A stretch of DNA of 64,000 nucleotides, taken from contig CP136069.1 in assembly GCA_032622095.1 (NCBI GenBank), positions 2,513,462-2,577,461 on the forward strand, read 5' to 3'. The notes beneath the pieces were generated by a model. That model did no database searches, was not told the DNA's origin, and saw nothing but the letters and a program-made list of their open reading frames with translations. A program made the position numbers and the translations under genes. Below are positions 11,594 through 21,824 of this stretch, in pieces. The DNA comes from Siphonodentalium dalli. Taxonomy: Eukaryota > Mollusca > Scaphopoda > Gadilida > Siphonodentaliidae. Each line of letters begins with the position of its first letter. Positions within the stretch are counted from its first letter, which is position 1.

Positions 11594-11897
11594 ATATATA
11601 TCTTTAATTGTCCTCCATATGTGAAGAGTTATTGAATACAGAACATATACACACAGAAACATGGACACAAATATGTCAACATATATATAAGTACAAGTTT
11701 ATACAAAACAAAGTTACATCACAAGGAATGGAATAACATACAGTCGCTACTCATTCGTGTATTATGCATTTAGGCACACGTACACAAGTCCACCCATACC
11801 AACATATGCACCCTCTCTCTCAGTTTCTCCCTTCTCATTCGATCTCTCTCTCTCTCTCTCTATCTCTATCTCTGTGATATCTCTCCCTCTTTCTTTT

Positions 11898-11992
<95 letters not shown>

Positions 11993-12140
11993 CTCACTCT
12001 CGAGTTTCTGTCGCACACGCATCCACACTCTTTAACATATAAACATATTTAAAAGTATTTCAATATGCCTTGTCGATTACAGTCACTTGGAAGCTATATT
12101 TATTATATATTGCTCATGTTTAATAAGATGTAATTGTCAA
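11594..12140. repeat. Microsatellites (TA)n and (TC)n
   Basis: A short (TA) run near 11587-11602 and a pure (TC/CT) tract of about 90 bp at 11901-11990, with shorter CT-rich runs from 11815. The Ser/Leu or Arg/Glu open frames across it are repeat artefacts. The flanks show no gene. Confidence 0.9.
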
Positions 12141-13057
12141 TCAATTTCTTAACAAGGCCAAGCAATACCATAGCTTGAGACTTGATTTGGCGAAAAAGTG
12201 TACTGCAAATGGTAATGAACAATTTCCCATTTCTACTAAAGAAGATGGTATATTCCCCAGAAATATGGATAGCTGCTTTGCCCCTGTCAACTCGTCCATA
12301 TACATTAAAGCATCTATTCCGAACGTGTTAATGATATCGTACCAAATATTATTCCTTGTATTCGATATGGAAGTGCAGTTTATTGTGGTATGTTCTATAA
12401 TGCATTGATATTGCGTATTACATAGTAGACAAAGCCCGTTATCTTTATATGCGGTGTGAGCGATAAGTCTAGCAATCATAAGAAATGTAAATTTTTCATC
12501 TGGATAAAGCCTGCATGTTTGCCACAGTAACGAGGAATTGAGTTATTGAGTTTGGTTTGTGTAAGTCCATATTGTGCCAGATCACTATTTGATTCAATAC
12601 TCTTTCTCCACTCAAGTGCATTTATAGTGTTAATCTCAGTTTTTACGATATTCTTCCAGTATGATTTGGTGGGAAACGTGCTTTCGAGCGTATAGCGTTC
12701 TAGGTACTCATATAAGTTATACCTCTTTAGAACTGTAGAAATATCTGCCATGAAGGATTGTGGGTGAGAAATTCCAAGAATATGACTATGAAGCCGCACT
12801 AGGAACACGGATTTAGCGGTCTTATTTGTATTTAGTCTACATAATGTTGCTAGTAAGCTTAATTTCCTTTTATCAATATAGGATTCAAGCCCACCGCACC
12901 CCAGAAGCCCCTGTACGATGCAAGTTCTGGTTTGTTGTGGGAATCCTTGAATATGTTTTAGGCAAAATCTATGTGCTCTCTCCGTGTATGCATGAGAAAC
13001 ATTAGATATATTCCAGAGCAGTAGATTGTTGACGAGCGGTCGAAAGTTTAAAATCAA
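12141..13057 (-). pseudogene. C-terminal region of a LINE-like ORF2, frameshifted
   Basis: Frame 13057-12476 has HRFCLKHIQGFPQQTRT, LLGCGGLESYIDKRKLSLLA and LCRLNT, the post-RT region of a LINE-type protein. It stops at TGA (12476-12478), which overlaps an ATG of the next frame (12479-12141). That frame holds the downstream Cys/His cluster CLLCNTQYQC..EHTTINC. The two frames are parts of one protein separated by a single shift. The RT domain is absent. It lies between the two copies of the duplication at 11025 and 13833. Confidence 0.7.
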
Positions 13058-13832
13058 GAATCACCGGAATTTGGATTGCAGGCAACTGTAATTAGGGTAC
13101 AACTGGCCAATCGTTGGAGCTAATAATACGGCTGTGTAAGGTCGGGAGGGTTTCTGTGGTGTTGGTGGTAGAATTTTGTTGCTCTACGCTCGTTTTGGCT
13201 GCGGTGGTACTACTGCCGGTACTGGGGAACTGATAGATGACATAGATCGTTTTGTTATGTCATTTACCTTTTTTTTTAGTTCTGTAGTTGTTTTAGCAGA
13301 TAGTCCCGACATTCATGTATTTTTTATTCGTGGCCGTTGATTTGTGTTATTTTTTGACAACATGGGCGACAAATCGCCTGGCCAATCTAAAAAATAATTC
13401 GTTCCGAGTCCAAGAGATCCACAGACATTTTTTATAATTTCAAGAAGATCTGTGTGTTAGTTATTGTACAAATTATTTTGGATCCCGGAAGCTAGCTGTT
13501 TCCCGTTATTGTCAGTACAACAACCGCCGAACGAAAAGTCACAAACCCTGCAACTATTAATTCCGATTCTTAGAATCGGCTTCACATGGTTGAAGCGGCC
13601 ATGACGGCACTGGCACGTGACCATGTTTACGCCTGTCAATCAACTAATTTCAGATTTATATTTAGTGCGATGTGACGTAATTTGGGGGAAGCCCACAACC
13701 GTTCAGAAATGAAAAGTTGATGGGAATGCAATAGACTCAGTATCAGTATGAATCTGAGTGTATGTTTACATAGACTGTTCACTACCGTACAGAGCCTTAG
13801 GGAGGACGATGGACTTGTAGATACTGAAATAC
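13058..13832. other. No gene recognised
   Basis: Mostly unique sequence. A minus frame at 13639-13457 contains several Cys residues but no recognisable domain. It may include more of the LINE 5' side. Confidence 0.35.
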
Positions 13833-14116
13833 TGAATTTGGTTATGATAGCCTAATGGATATCGTCACTAAATTCACCCTCTGTGGACCTCATTCTCCAA
13901 ATGACAGACACACTATTTGCTGGCTTGTATGTTTGCATAGTATAGTAAACTTGATGGTGATCATCGGATGAGGGATGTGGTCTGTAGTGTGCGCCGAATG
14001 ACATAGTCATACAAAGAGTAAATTCCAAGATGGCAACTGCATGGCGGCCATGTTTTTCAACAACATTCGGTCAAAATATGAGACTCACATCGTGAGAAAA
14101 CCACAAAGATCCATAT
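13833..14116. repeat. Segmental duplication, copy 2
   Basis: Near-identical to 11025-11142 joined to 11428-11593; it lacks the extra 285 bp of copy 1. The two copies flank the CT microsatellite and the LINE remnant, about 2.2 kb. Confidence 0.75.
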
Positions 14117-14494
14117 GAAGTTTGGTGATGATTGGTTTGTGGTCTGTAGGGTGTGCCAAGGATTTAGTCATGCAAAGAGTAAAATCCAAGATGGCTGCCG
14201 GTGGCCATGTTTTTCATTGAAAATCGTTCAAACTCCATCCCGTCTACAGTTGATCACAATCATGCCTGCAAAATTTAAAAGTGATCCGGCCATAAATACG
14301 GGCTGTAGGGTGTGTCGGTGGATTCAAATTTGAAATCCAAGATGGCTGCTGGTGACCATGTTTTGCATCAAAATTCGGAATAAATATCTATAGGTCACCC
14401 TGAAGCTACATAAGAAGTTTGGTGAAGATCAAATGAGGGATGCGGCCTGTAGGGCGTCCCAAAGGAAATTGTTGATGCACACAAGCCAACCCAT
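14117..14494. repeat. AAGATGGCTGC interspersed repeat, left part
   Basis: Repeated blocks: TCCAAGATGGCTGCCGGTGG, CCATGTTTTTCATT, CGGGCTGTAGGGTGTG, GAAGTTTGGTGAAGATC. It recurs at 31850-32000, 32750-32985 and 36330-37020. It is interrupted at 14494 by the element below and resumes at 17582 with CATGGCAATAACTTTAC. Confidence 0.75.
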
Positions 14495-16148
14495 GAGGGT
14501 GACGACCCCCCTTTTCGTACGCCGGATGCGGGGTCTGTTATGGCGTATTCCGGATGCCAGACCACCGTACGCCGGATGCCGTCAGGCACATATATCGGAT
14601 GCCGGATGCTTCCATTGATAATTTTTCTTGACGTTAAACAGCAAAAACACAACGAAATTACGTCCGCTAATTTATATTTCTTTGCTCGGACACTCTATTT
14701 CCCACAATTTAGCTAATTATACGTCTCGTTATCACATCTGACATATCTAAATAGTGATAATTAATATTTAGTACCTACTGTTAAAATAAATCGCAATGCT
14801 GATCTGCGATATCGGTTTGTTATATTATCCGATAGAATTGTCGCCCATCTGATGTCTGCTTGGCAATAATTTTGAATATGTAATTAATTTTTAATAAATT
14901 TTGAAAAATGTATTTAGAAGCCTGCATGCGACTTCAATTTAATAACACCATTAAAACTTCAACGGAGAAGACAATCTAAGTACAATCAGGGCGGTGTTGA
15001 CAAAAGAATATGCCCTGGCCTTGGCGAATGGCGAATGGGTTAAGACACTCGGAGTCTCGAACTACAGGTTCAAAGTTGCACTGAAGAGGCTTGAAAAAGA
15101 TCCCGAGTCTCCAAATGGAAGATTTTTTACAGGCGGAGACGGAGAAAGAGTGGCATGGACATATGTACTGTATCGACATGGAATGCAGGGAGGCGACAAG
15201 TGCCAAATATTTACAAGTTCACGGATATGAAATAATATGCTACAAAATATAATTGGGCGGGACCATGAGTGCCCGTGCCTCACAAATGCTTCAATAATTA
15301 ATCACTGATCAAATTGCATGATATTGCGAGTGTGTGGTGTGACATGATGAGGTGTTTGTAAACATGAATTATTATAATCTTAACTCCTAGAGTTATGTGA
15401 AATCATAACATTGTTAGATTTATTATACTATACTGCACATGTATAATGCTATACGTTTGTTAAAGGTACTCAATCCGAATAAACGCTCGCAAATTACTAT
15501 TTCCTTGGCTTCGGGGGGGGGGGGGGGTAAAACATATTTGATTCGAGTCGAGGAACCCATCCATCACAGCTCAGAGTGATCAAATATCGATGTTTGAAAT
15601 CTATTATTTTAGGTGGCCCAATAGACAGTCAACGAGAAGAATTCCATTGACCAAATTGCGGGTAAAGATGGATAACTCTAAAATCAAGTGGCTTTTTGTG
15701 TTAGATATTTGACAAACCGGCAAAATTTCGTTGAACAAAATGTTGATAAATAACAGGTTTTGCAGGGTTTTGTGGAATTTTATACTATAGTTGATTGTGC
15801 TTTTCGTTATATTTGGGCAATTATTAGATTATGATAACTGAAGCGGCATTTCAAAACATGTTGTCGTTTTTGTTGGAATGTGATGATATGGAGACCCTCT
15901 GATTGAGTACCTTTAATTTGAAATATTAAATATTAAAAAGATGTTAGTTTTCTATTTGCGTGTCCCTGGTGTTCAATACTACCGTGTACGACCATGAACG
16001 GTCACCCAAGATTTGCTATATATTAATATGTGGTTTCCGCACGTATGCCACTTCAACTTCTCCTCATTCAGTATATTATACCACTCCTGTCATTTGGAAC
16101 ATGGTCTATGCCTTTCACCCCACCCAATACGCCCTATCATGTCATTAT

Positions 16149-16394
16149 AACTCGCGGCCATATTAGATCCACCATGCATGCAGGTCCGGTTCCATGGTAT
16201 CAGAGATTCTTCCATGCAGTCCCGGTTTTATTGCTACAGATCAAAGTTCTGGCCGGGAGTAGCATTTCCATATGTGGAGCTTTTGAATATTCATGACTTC
16301 CATTTATGTCATATATGGAAATGCTACTCCAAAACTTTGAACTGTAGCAGTAAAACCACGGAACCGGACCTGGTGGATCCAATATGGCCGCGAG
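16149..16394. mobile_element. Palindromic MITE of about 245 bp
   Basis: The inverted ends ACTCGCGGCCATATTAGATC and its near complement (GATCCAATATGGCCGCGAGT) are followed inward by GGTCCGGTTCC/GGAACCGGACC and CATTTCCATAT/ATATGGAAATG. Nested within the 14495-17581 element. No clear target duplication. Confidence 0.65.
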
Positions 16395-16588
16395 TAAGTT
16401 AGATAGGGCGTATATATATATATGTATGATATGAGATCATACATTTAGTAAAAAGTTTAATCTTTCCGTAAAGCTGCTAAATCAAATCATTACTAGTCAA
16501 TACGGAGACTAATTCCAATACCTAATGCCAACGTTCACTTCGTTCCCGAGTCTGTTTTCAATAAATTTAATCAAATAGTATTCCGGAT

Positions 16589-17485
16589 GGGTCGGGGTCG
16601 ATTCGGTCCAGGGCTGTTTCGGCCGGGCTTGTTCGGCCGGGCTTGTTCGGCCCATGGTTTGGGCCGAACAGTCTCACCTAAAAATGTTTTTATCAGTAGG
16701 ATATTTGGATGTTTATATATATTTTTCTTTTGTATGTTATTTTATTATTATAATAAAGCGTTTAATATTTTGATTAAAGTGTATAAAAGGGTAGCATTGC
16801 TCTAGTTTATATTATATATATTGATCTTATGATTTGATTTAATATTCTTACAGGTCTGTGATTTGTCTGTGAGAAAGATGATAATAAAGTTGTAGATATA
16901 TGTTACTATATAGATTGTATCTACCTTTTTACACTCAGAACGGCTTCTGGCATGTTTGTTTGGGCAAGATAAAACGGTGATTGATCTGAGTTGAGAATCA
17001 CTCAGTTGGTGAGTTGAAACTTGTTCATGCAATCACAACAAGAGTATAAATCTTTATAAATAAATAATGTATTGACTGATTTTTCCATGTTTTATCTTGT
17101 TTTTAATCATTAAATAACCAGATGTTTTATCATGTAAACTGTATATATTTACTGTTTTAACTTGTTTTTAATCAATAAATGTTCATAACTTTCATCATAT
17201 ATTCACGTTATTGTTCGAATTTGTTGCAGTGTTAATTACTATGTGTGTATACCCATTACTATTGTTGCGAATAAAACGTTAATTGCAAACATAAATCTCC
17301 ATTGTCATCAAAAGACCGGTCCCAAATCAAAGGCAAATAACATGCCGTCCAATTAACACCCACACTACCTAATTACCCGAATTGAATAGGGGCCGAACAA
17401 GCCCGGCCGAACAAGCCCGGCCGAAAGAGCCCTGGACCGAAAAGTCGAAGACCGAAAGAGCCCTGGACCGAATCGACCCGCTCCC
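16589..17485. mobile_element. 897-bp nested TIR element, 8-bp target duplication
   Basis: Flanked by perfect TTCCGGAT duplications (16581-16588 and 17486-17493). The left end reads GGGTCGGGGTCGATTCGGTC; the complement of the right end is GGGAGCGGGTCGATTCGGTC. Subterminal GGCCGGGCTTGTTCGGCC boxes occur in inverted orientation near both ends. An 8-bp duplication suggests hAT, P or Merlin type. No coding capacity. It landed in one of the GCCGGATGCC boxes of the outer element, so it is younger. Confidence 0.8.
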
Positions 17486-17866
17486 TTCCGGATGCCGCCT
17501 CTCTGTTATGGCGTATTCCGGATGCCGGGGTCCATTTTAAGCCGGATGCCGGATGCCAGGGGGAGGGGGGTCGTCACCCTCACCCATGGCAATAACTTTA
17601 CAAAAAAGTTGAGCTAAAAATACAAAAAACAAATTGCATACGCTTTTGAATGGCGATCATCCATACCAAATCAATTCAGATCCAATAACCCATGGCTGAC
17701 ATATCTGTGCGATGGACAAAAACAAGAGTTCCAGATAAACAAAGAAGGATAACTCTAACACCATAATTTGCCCCACTTTTGAAAGCAGTCATGGTGGCGA
17801 ACCTACACACCAAATTTCATTCCGATAACCCATGGCTGAGATAAATACCCAAACTGCAGTAATGCC

Positions 17867-17977
17867 CTAAATAATCGACTCCTTAACCACAGCAGAATTA
17901 TGGGTAACTTTTCAGGATTTAGACGGAAATGTGGCTTGTTGCTGTGGTTAAGGAGTCGATTATTTAGGGCATTACTA
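17867..17977. mobile_element. Family D MITE, short copy
   Basis: CAGTAATGCCCTAAATAATC and its complement (GATTATTTAGGGCATTACT) as ends; the core is reduced to GGAAATGTGGCTTGTTGC. The left flank is TG rather than TA, the right ATAT. Confidence 0.7.
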
Positions 17978-17979
17978 TA

Positions 17980-18599
17980 TATGGTGTTAGGGGCTACATG
18001 GTTTGCAAGCTTATTAAAGCTGAAAATACGCAGATATATATAGAGAGGTCCTTCTGAAAGCTAGTATATCGACGACATACCTTTCTAGTTTATCGTACAA
18101 GATGATGCTCAGATCCCACATGTAGCATCTGCATTATACCATAAGCTTTACCACGAATGAAACTCGCCAAGAATAAGGATAAGAATACCCAGCTTTCGAG
18201 ACAAACACGTGAGCTGGACACCGGCATATGTATTGTTTGAAAGATTCCGATTAGTGGGACCCTTCTACACAGAAGTGCAGAAAACTGTGTTGGTGTGAGC
18301 GAGATAGATTAATCTGACGAAGAGACGGAAACTGGTCCAGATAATTCTGAATGTGGTAAATCAGAGTAAGCTCAGTTACTGTTGTTTTGATTCTTGGAAG
18401 TCATAATATTACTATTAGGCGCACCTATATATGGTTGAGGCCAGTATGGGCGCTTAGTGGAAAATGAGTTTCGAAATGCCACATCGCGATTATTAATTGT
18501 GGGTTTTCATCCTTCCAAAAGGCTACGACTTATGTTGGAACTTAGCTTTGATGGCATTTGATCGTAATTTTAATAAACGTAAAAGTAAAAAGTAAAAAG
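17980..18599. other. No gene recognised; probable left flank or terminal part of the Polinton fragment
   Basis: Unique-looking AT-rich sequence. Three near repeats of AAAAGTAAAAAGT lie at about 18580-18600. A 700-bp-scale terminal inverted repeat would be expected for a Polinton, but its partner is not in the window, so the left boundary is not fixed. Confidence 0.35.
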
Positions 18600-18676
18600 T
18601 CATTTGACATTCAACTGTTGAAGAGTAAAGATGGCGAAAAAAAACTCCACTGATTAAAAAATATGGTAGTTTTGTA

Positions 18677-18973
18677 ATGGCTATGAATCAGGCACCAACT
18701 CATTTTCGGAAAAAAATGATAAAAGATGCCCCAAAGAGAGTGATTGATTGCATGTCAGAATGCTGTAAAAATATTTTAAAAGGCAATGTAAAACTAACAG
18801 AAGCTCAGAAGCGCAAACTTCGTCCGAGGTGTAGACACCTCAGAGAACTTGCAAGTAAATCAACAACTTTGAAACGAAAAAAACAAATTTTAAACCAGAA
18901 AGGAGGTTTTTTACCACTTCTTATGCTAGCACCGTTACTTGGTAAAGCAATCGCTGGAATACTTCGCGGTTAA
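18677..18973 (+). CDS. Small basic core-like protein (pX-like)
   Basis: 98 residues starting at a true ATG. The N-terminal two thirds are highly basic (Lys/Arg-rich around residues 12-72), with three Cys near 24-31. The C-terminal part is GGFLPLLMLAPLLG-type, a Gly-Gly followed by a hydrophobic, probably membrane-active or amphipathic tail. Basic body plus GGF-hydrophobic tail is the layout of adenovirus core protein X and of the similar small protein in adintoviruses. A DNA-condensing virion role is inferred from that layout, not shown. It is the first gene of the cluster, 36 bp before the next frame. A short upstream ATG frame (18631) ends after eight codons. Confidence 0.6.
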   Translation: MAMNQAPTHFRKKMIKDAPKRVIDCMSECCKNILKGNVKLTEAQKRKLRPRCRHLRELASKSTTLKRKKQILNQKGGFLPLLMLAPLLGKAIAGILRG

Positions 18974-19009
18974 ACATGAAGAAAATGGTCGCTGCATGTT
19001 CCCTTCAAA

Positions 19010-19831
19010 ATGTTGGATGACATTAAAAAATGGAGAATGAGTCTAACTAATCCGAAATTACCACCTAATCCTGAAATTAAGAATGTTTCAAAACTAAGCA
19101 GAGAATTGAATTCAGTTTCTGATCAAAATTTGTCAGAATCTGAGAAGGTTCAATTATATGGTACAACTTTACACAAATTGAAAACTTCTCAAAAATCAGT
19201 TAGAGCTATTTCAACCCCGAAAACAGAACAACCATTTAATCATCATCATAGGGATGTGATAGAAAGTATTCCGTTGAAGATGAGAAAAAAAGCTGAACAA
19301 CTTTTACAACTGATTTCAAAACATCCACAAATGAAGTTTGATGAACATGGCCAATTAAAATATGGTGAAAAAGTTATTAGAGGATCAAATATTGTTGATC
19401 TCCTCAATGATATTGTACGACAAAGAAAAGGTTTCGAACCAACAGGTTGGCAAACCTTTTCACAAGGATTGAGCGAGCTTAATGTACCTCAAGATTTTGT
19501 AGGGAATAGAAACCGCTGGCTTTGGATTAAAAAACATTTGAAAGATGATTCAGATGATGATTTTGAAACTCCGGTACAAAGCATAACACCAAAACGATTT
19601 GATTCTCAACGATTCACACCAATGAAAGGTATAAAAGCAAGACATTCAAAAACTAAAATAGCAGATAGGTTGACACCAAAGGGTATTAAAACAGAAAAAA
19701 ACACAATGGGATCCATACTAGATGAGCAGTTATCTAAAATTTTCTATAATCCGAAGAAAGTTGGAAGTTATGGCGGTGTAAAGAAGCTTTTTGATGAAGC
19801 GAAAAAGCAAAATAAAAAATTAAACTCATAG
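19010..19831 (+). CDS. Conserved Polinton accessory ORF, ending in integrase N-terminal sequence
   Basis: 273 residues from an ATG. A Lys/Glu-rich N-terminus is followed by a central conserved block (residues about 85-185) with SIPLKMRKKAEQLLQLI, RGSNIVDLLNDIVRQRK, PTGWQTFSQGLSELN and FVGNRNRWLWIKKHL. An Asp-rich and Thr/Pro linker follows, then FYNPKKVGSYGGVKKLF. That last block normally sits directly before the integrase core in this family. The TAG at 19829-19831 is reached just after an A-rich stretch; the integrase continues in the -1 frame. The function of the central block is unknown to me. Confidence 0.65.
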   Translation: MLDDIKKWRMSLTNPKLPPNPEIKNVSKLSRELNSVSDQNLSESEKVQLYGTTLHKLKTSQKSVRAISTPKTEQPFNHHHRDVIESIPLKMRKKAEQLLQLISKHPQMKFDEHGQLKYGEKVIRGSNIVDLLNDIVRQRKGFEPTGWQTFSQGLSELNVPQDFVGNRNRWLWIKKHLKDDSDDDFETPVQSITPKRFDSQRFTPMKGIKARHSKTKIADRLTPKGIKTEKNTMGSILDEQLSKIFYNPKKVGSYGGVKKLFDEAKKQNKKLNS

Positions 19832-19833
19832 AT

Positions 19834-20766
19834 GTGAAGAAATGGTTGCAAGGTCAGTCGACATATACTTTACACAAACCAATAATTCGAAAATTCCAAC
19901 GTAGAAAGACTATTGTGGCTGGGATTGATATTCAATGGCAGGCAGATTTAGCTGATCTTCAGAATTTGAAAAAACATAATCTCGTATGTGGAAGATATCT
20001 GTTGTGTGTGATAGACGTTTTTTCAGAATTTGCGTGGGTAGTGCCAATCCACGATCAATCTGGACAAACTTTGATCGAATCATTCAGGAAAATTTTGAAA
20101 TCTTCAAAACGTAAACCAAAATCGTTTCAAGCTGATAAAGGTTCTGAATTCAAAAATGAAAAGTTTTTGAAATTTCTGCGATCAGAAAACATTCATTTCT
20201 TCACAACTGAGAATCCAGAGACTAAAGCAAGTATTGTCGAACGATTTCAAAGAACTTTAAAAACTCGTATGTGGAAGTATTTCACACACAATAAAACTTC
20301 AAGATATATTGATGTTTTACAGCCCCTAGTTGATTCTTACAACAATAGTTATCACCGCAGCATAAAATCGAAACCGTCGGCAGTTACTTTGAAAACTGAA
20401 GCTGAAATTTCCAAAAATCTATATGGAACAGGGAATAAAAAAGGAAAATCTACACTGAAAGTGGGTGACTTGGTTCGTATCAACAAAACCAAAAGAACAT
20501 TTGAAAAGGGTTATTTACCAAACTGGACTCGTGAAATTTTCAAAGTTGATAAAATTTGTAAAACTAATCCAGTAACATACAAAGTTTCTGATCTTGATGG
20601 TGAAGAGATTGATGGATCATTCTACAAACATGAAATCCAGCATATAAAAGACAATAAGGTGTATGAAATAGAATCAGTTATTGATAAAAGAACGAGAAGA
20701 GTAGGTGGTAAAACAGTAAAAGAAATTAAAGTTCATTGGCTTGGAAAATCATTCAGATTCAATTAA
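19834..20766 (+). CDS. Retrovirus-type integrase (Polinton, F54H12.3-like)
   Basis: 310 codons open after a stop at 19813. No ATG lies near the start (nominal first codon GTG), so expression by frameshift from the preceding ORF, or a lost start, is likely. Catalytic triad in order: Asp38 in WQADLAD, Asp101 in QADKGSEF, Glu136 in ASIVERF (34 residues between the last two), the DDE core of rve integrases. HKPIIRKFQRRK before it and HRSIKSKPSAV after it are typical. The C-terminal LKVGDLVRI..YLPNWTREIFKV resembles an SH3-like fold, then a chromodomain-like start (EIKVHWLGK) is cut short. The enzyme would join element ends to host DNA in the nucleus. The catalytic residues are intact. Confidence 0.85.
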   Translation: MKKWLQGQSTYTLHKPIIRKFQRRKTIVAGIDIQWQADLADLQNLKKHNLVCGRYLLCVIDVFSEFAWVVPIHDQSGQTLIESFRKILKSSKRKPKSFQADKGSEFKNEKFLKFLRSENIHFFTTENPETKASIVERFQRTLKTRMWKYFTHNKTSRYIDVLQPLVDSYNNSYHRSIKSKPSAVTLKTEAEISKNLYGTGNKKGKSTLKVGDLVRINKTKRTFEKGYLPNWTREIFKVDKICKTNPVTYKVSDLDGEEIDGSFYKHEIQHIKDNKVYEIESVIDKRTRRVGGKTVKEIKVHWLGKSFRFN

Positions 20767-20995
20767 TCTCGATGAACCGTCACAATTTAAGTTCTGTGGT
20801 GAAAAAGTTGCTAAGAACCAAGTCACCTACTTTACGCAGATAATTATTATTTATATCATAATAATTACATCTATTGTACACATTAGTATCCAGAGCGCAA
20901 ACAAAGAATTGTGGCTTATTCTTCTAAGTAGTTCTCTAGGTTATATTCTACCAACACCTGGACTGAAATTATTGAAAAATACTGAGAAAAAATGA
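20741..20995 (+). CDS. Small membrane protein of the Polinton cluster
   Basis: Open frame overlapping the 3' end of the integrase in another frame, with no ATG; the nominal first codon is TTG. Its first 15 residues may be the displaced end of the integrase chromodomain. It carries a strong hydrophobic segment QIIIIYIIIITSIVHI and a second, weaker one LWLILLSSSLGYIL. The TGA (20993-20995) overlaps the ATG of the next gene as ATGA. Function unknown; small membrane proteins at this position are common in the family. Confidence 0.45.
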   Translation: MENHSDSINLDEPSQFKFCGEKVAKNQVTYFTQIIIIYIIIITSIVHISIQSANKELWLILLSSSLGYILPTPGLKLLKNTEKK

Positions 20996-21824
20996 ATTCA
21001 TTCTACATAACTCTCATGAGTGATAGTTCAATGTCACTTTACCCAGCCAACTCACAATGTTGTTTCACAGTGAAATTACCAAAAACCATACATATTGATA
21101 AAGAGCTTTGGGAAGTTGCAATGGTTGAACTAATTGTAACATCAGAAACATACAACATTATTGGAGATGCCTGCAAAATAAAAATAAAAACTTCTGTTCC
21201 AAGAATTTTACAATATTTGAATAAGATACCAATGAGTGATGTAGTAATTTCAAAACCAGAAAATGGTTAGGAATTAAAAATACCAGAAGGAGCATATTCT
21301 GGTGGAGCACATTTGACAGATACAATTCAAGGTGTAATTGATAGTACAGTAATCAGAATGATTCCAGAACTGGAATTCGAAATCGGATATTCCAAAGCAC
21401 AACAACGAGTTAAAATTTCAACCAATAGTTATACCAAAGTAGGTCTTGTACTCCCCAAAGCTCTTTTGGATAAACTTGGTTACAGAACAGAATCAAACAC
21501 TGTCACATTTGCTACTCCTTCGATAACATTTCCATATGGAGTTGATTTAAATTGTTTGTTTATTCTGACATTGCTGATTATACAATTCTTAGTGATGTTG
21601 AAGCACCGATATTACGAGTGACATCATTCGAGAGTAAAAGAATACATGATGGTAAACATATTAAGCATGAATTCAAAAACTTACATTATGTACCAATATC
21701 AACGTCTAGCTTTGATACCATAAATGTATATATAACTGGTGATACTGGCAAACCAATTCAGTTTATTGGTGGAAAGTCTATGGTAAAGTTGCAATTCCGA
21801 CGCCGAAGTAATTTGTATTTATGA
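20992..21824 (+). pseudogene. Minor capsid (penton-like) protein, broken
   Basis: Starts at ATG 20992 with MNSFYITLMSDSSMSLYPAN, the typical N-terminus of the Polinton single-jelly-roll minor capsid protein, which would form the capsid vertices. The frame is interrupted by TAG at 21268-21270; the same frame remains open to 21621. The C-terminal part (YSDIADYTIL, APILRV, then GKSMVKLQFRR) continues in a different frame from about 21552 to the TGA at 21824, so a small indel lies at about 21540-21560. Total span 833 bp fits a protein of about 275 residues. Two independent lesions argue that it is not functional. Confidence 0.75.

Larger units (their letters stand above)
14495..17581. mobile_element. 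3.1-kb non-autonomous TIR element with 6-bp target duplication
   Basis: The ends are perfect inverted repeats GAGGGTGACGACCCCCC, flanked by ACCCAT (14489-14494 and 17582-17587). Several GCCGGATGCC boxes lie just inside both ends (14521-14610 and 17486-17560). The target is the middle of an AAGATGGC-type repeat, whose two halves resume on each side. No transposase is found; a 78-codon frame at 14994-15230 has no recognised domain. A G(16)-rich run lies near 15512-15527. It carries nested insertions at 16149 and 16589. The superfamily is not assigned. Confidence 0.8.

Noticed and set aside
11757-12035. Overlapping 88-92-codon frames rich in Ser/Leu or Arg/Glu
   Set aside because: They are translations of a pure (TC)n microsatellite.
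14994-15230. 78-codon frame within the 3.1-kb TIR element
   Set aside because: No recognisable domain, no splice or homology support; kept only as a note in the element entry.
19813-19831. Canonical retroviral slippery heptamer at the ORF/integrase junction
   Set aside because: The zero-frame codons do not give a clean X-XXY-YYZ heptamer, so only an A-rich candidate is reported.
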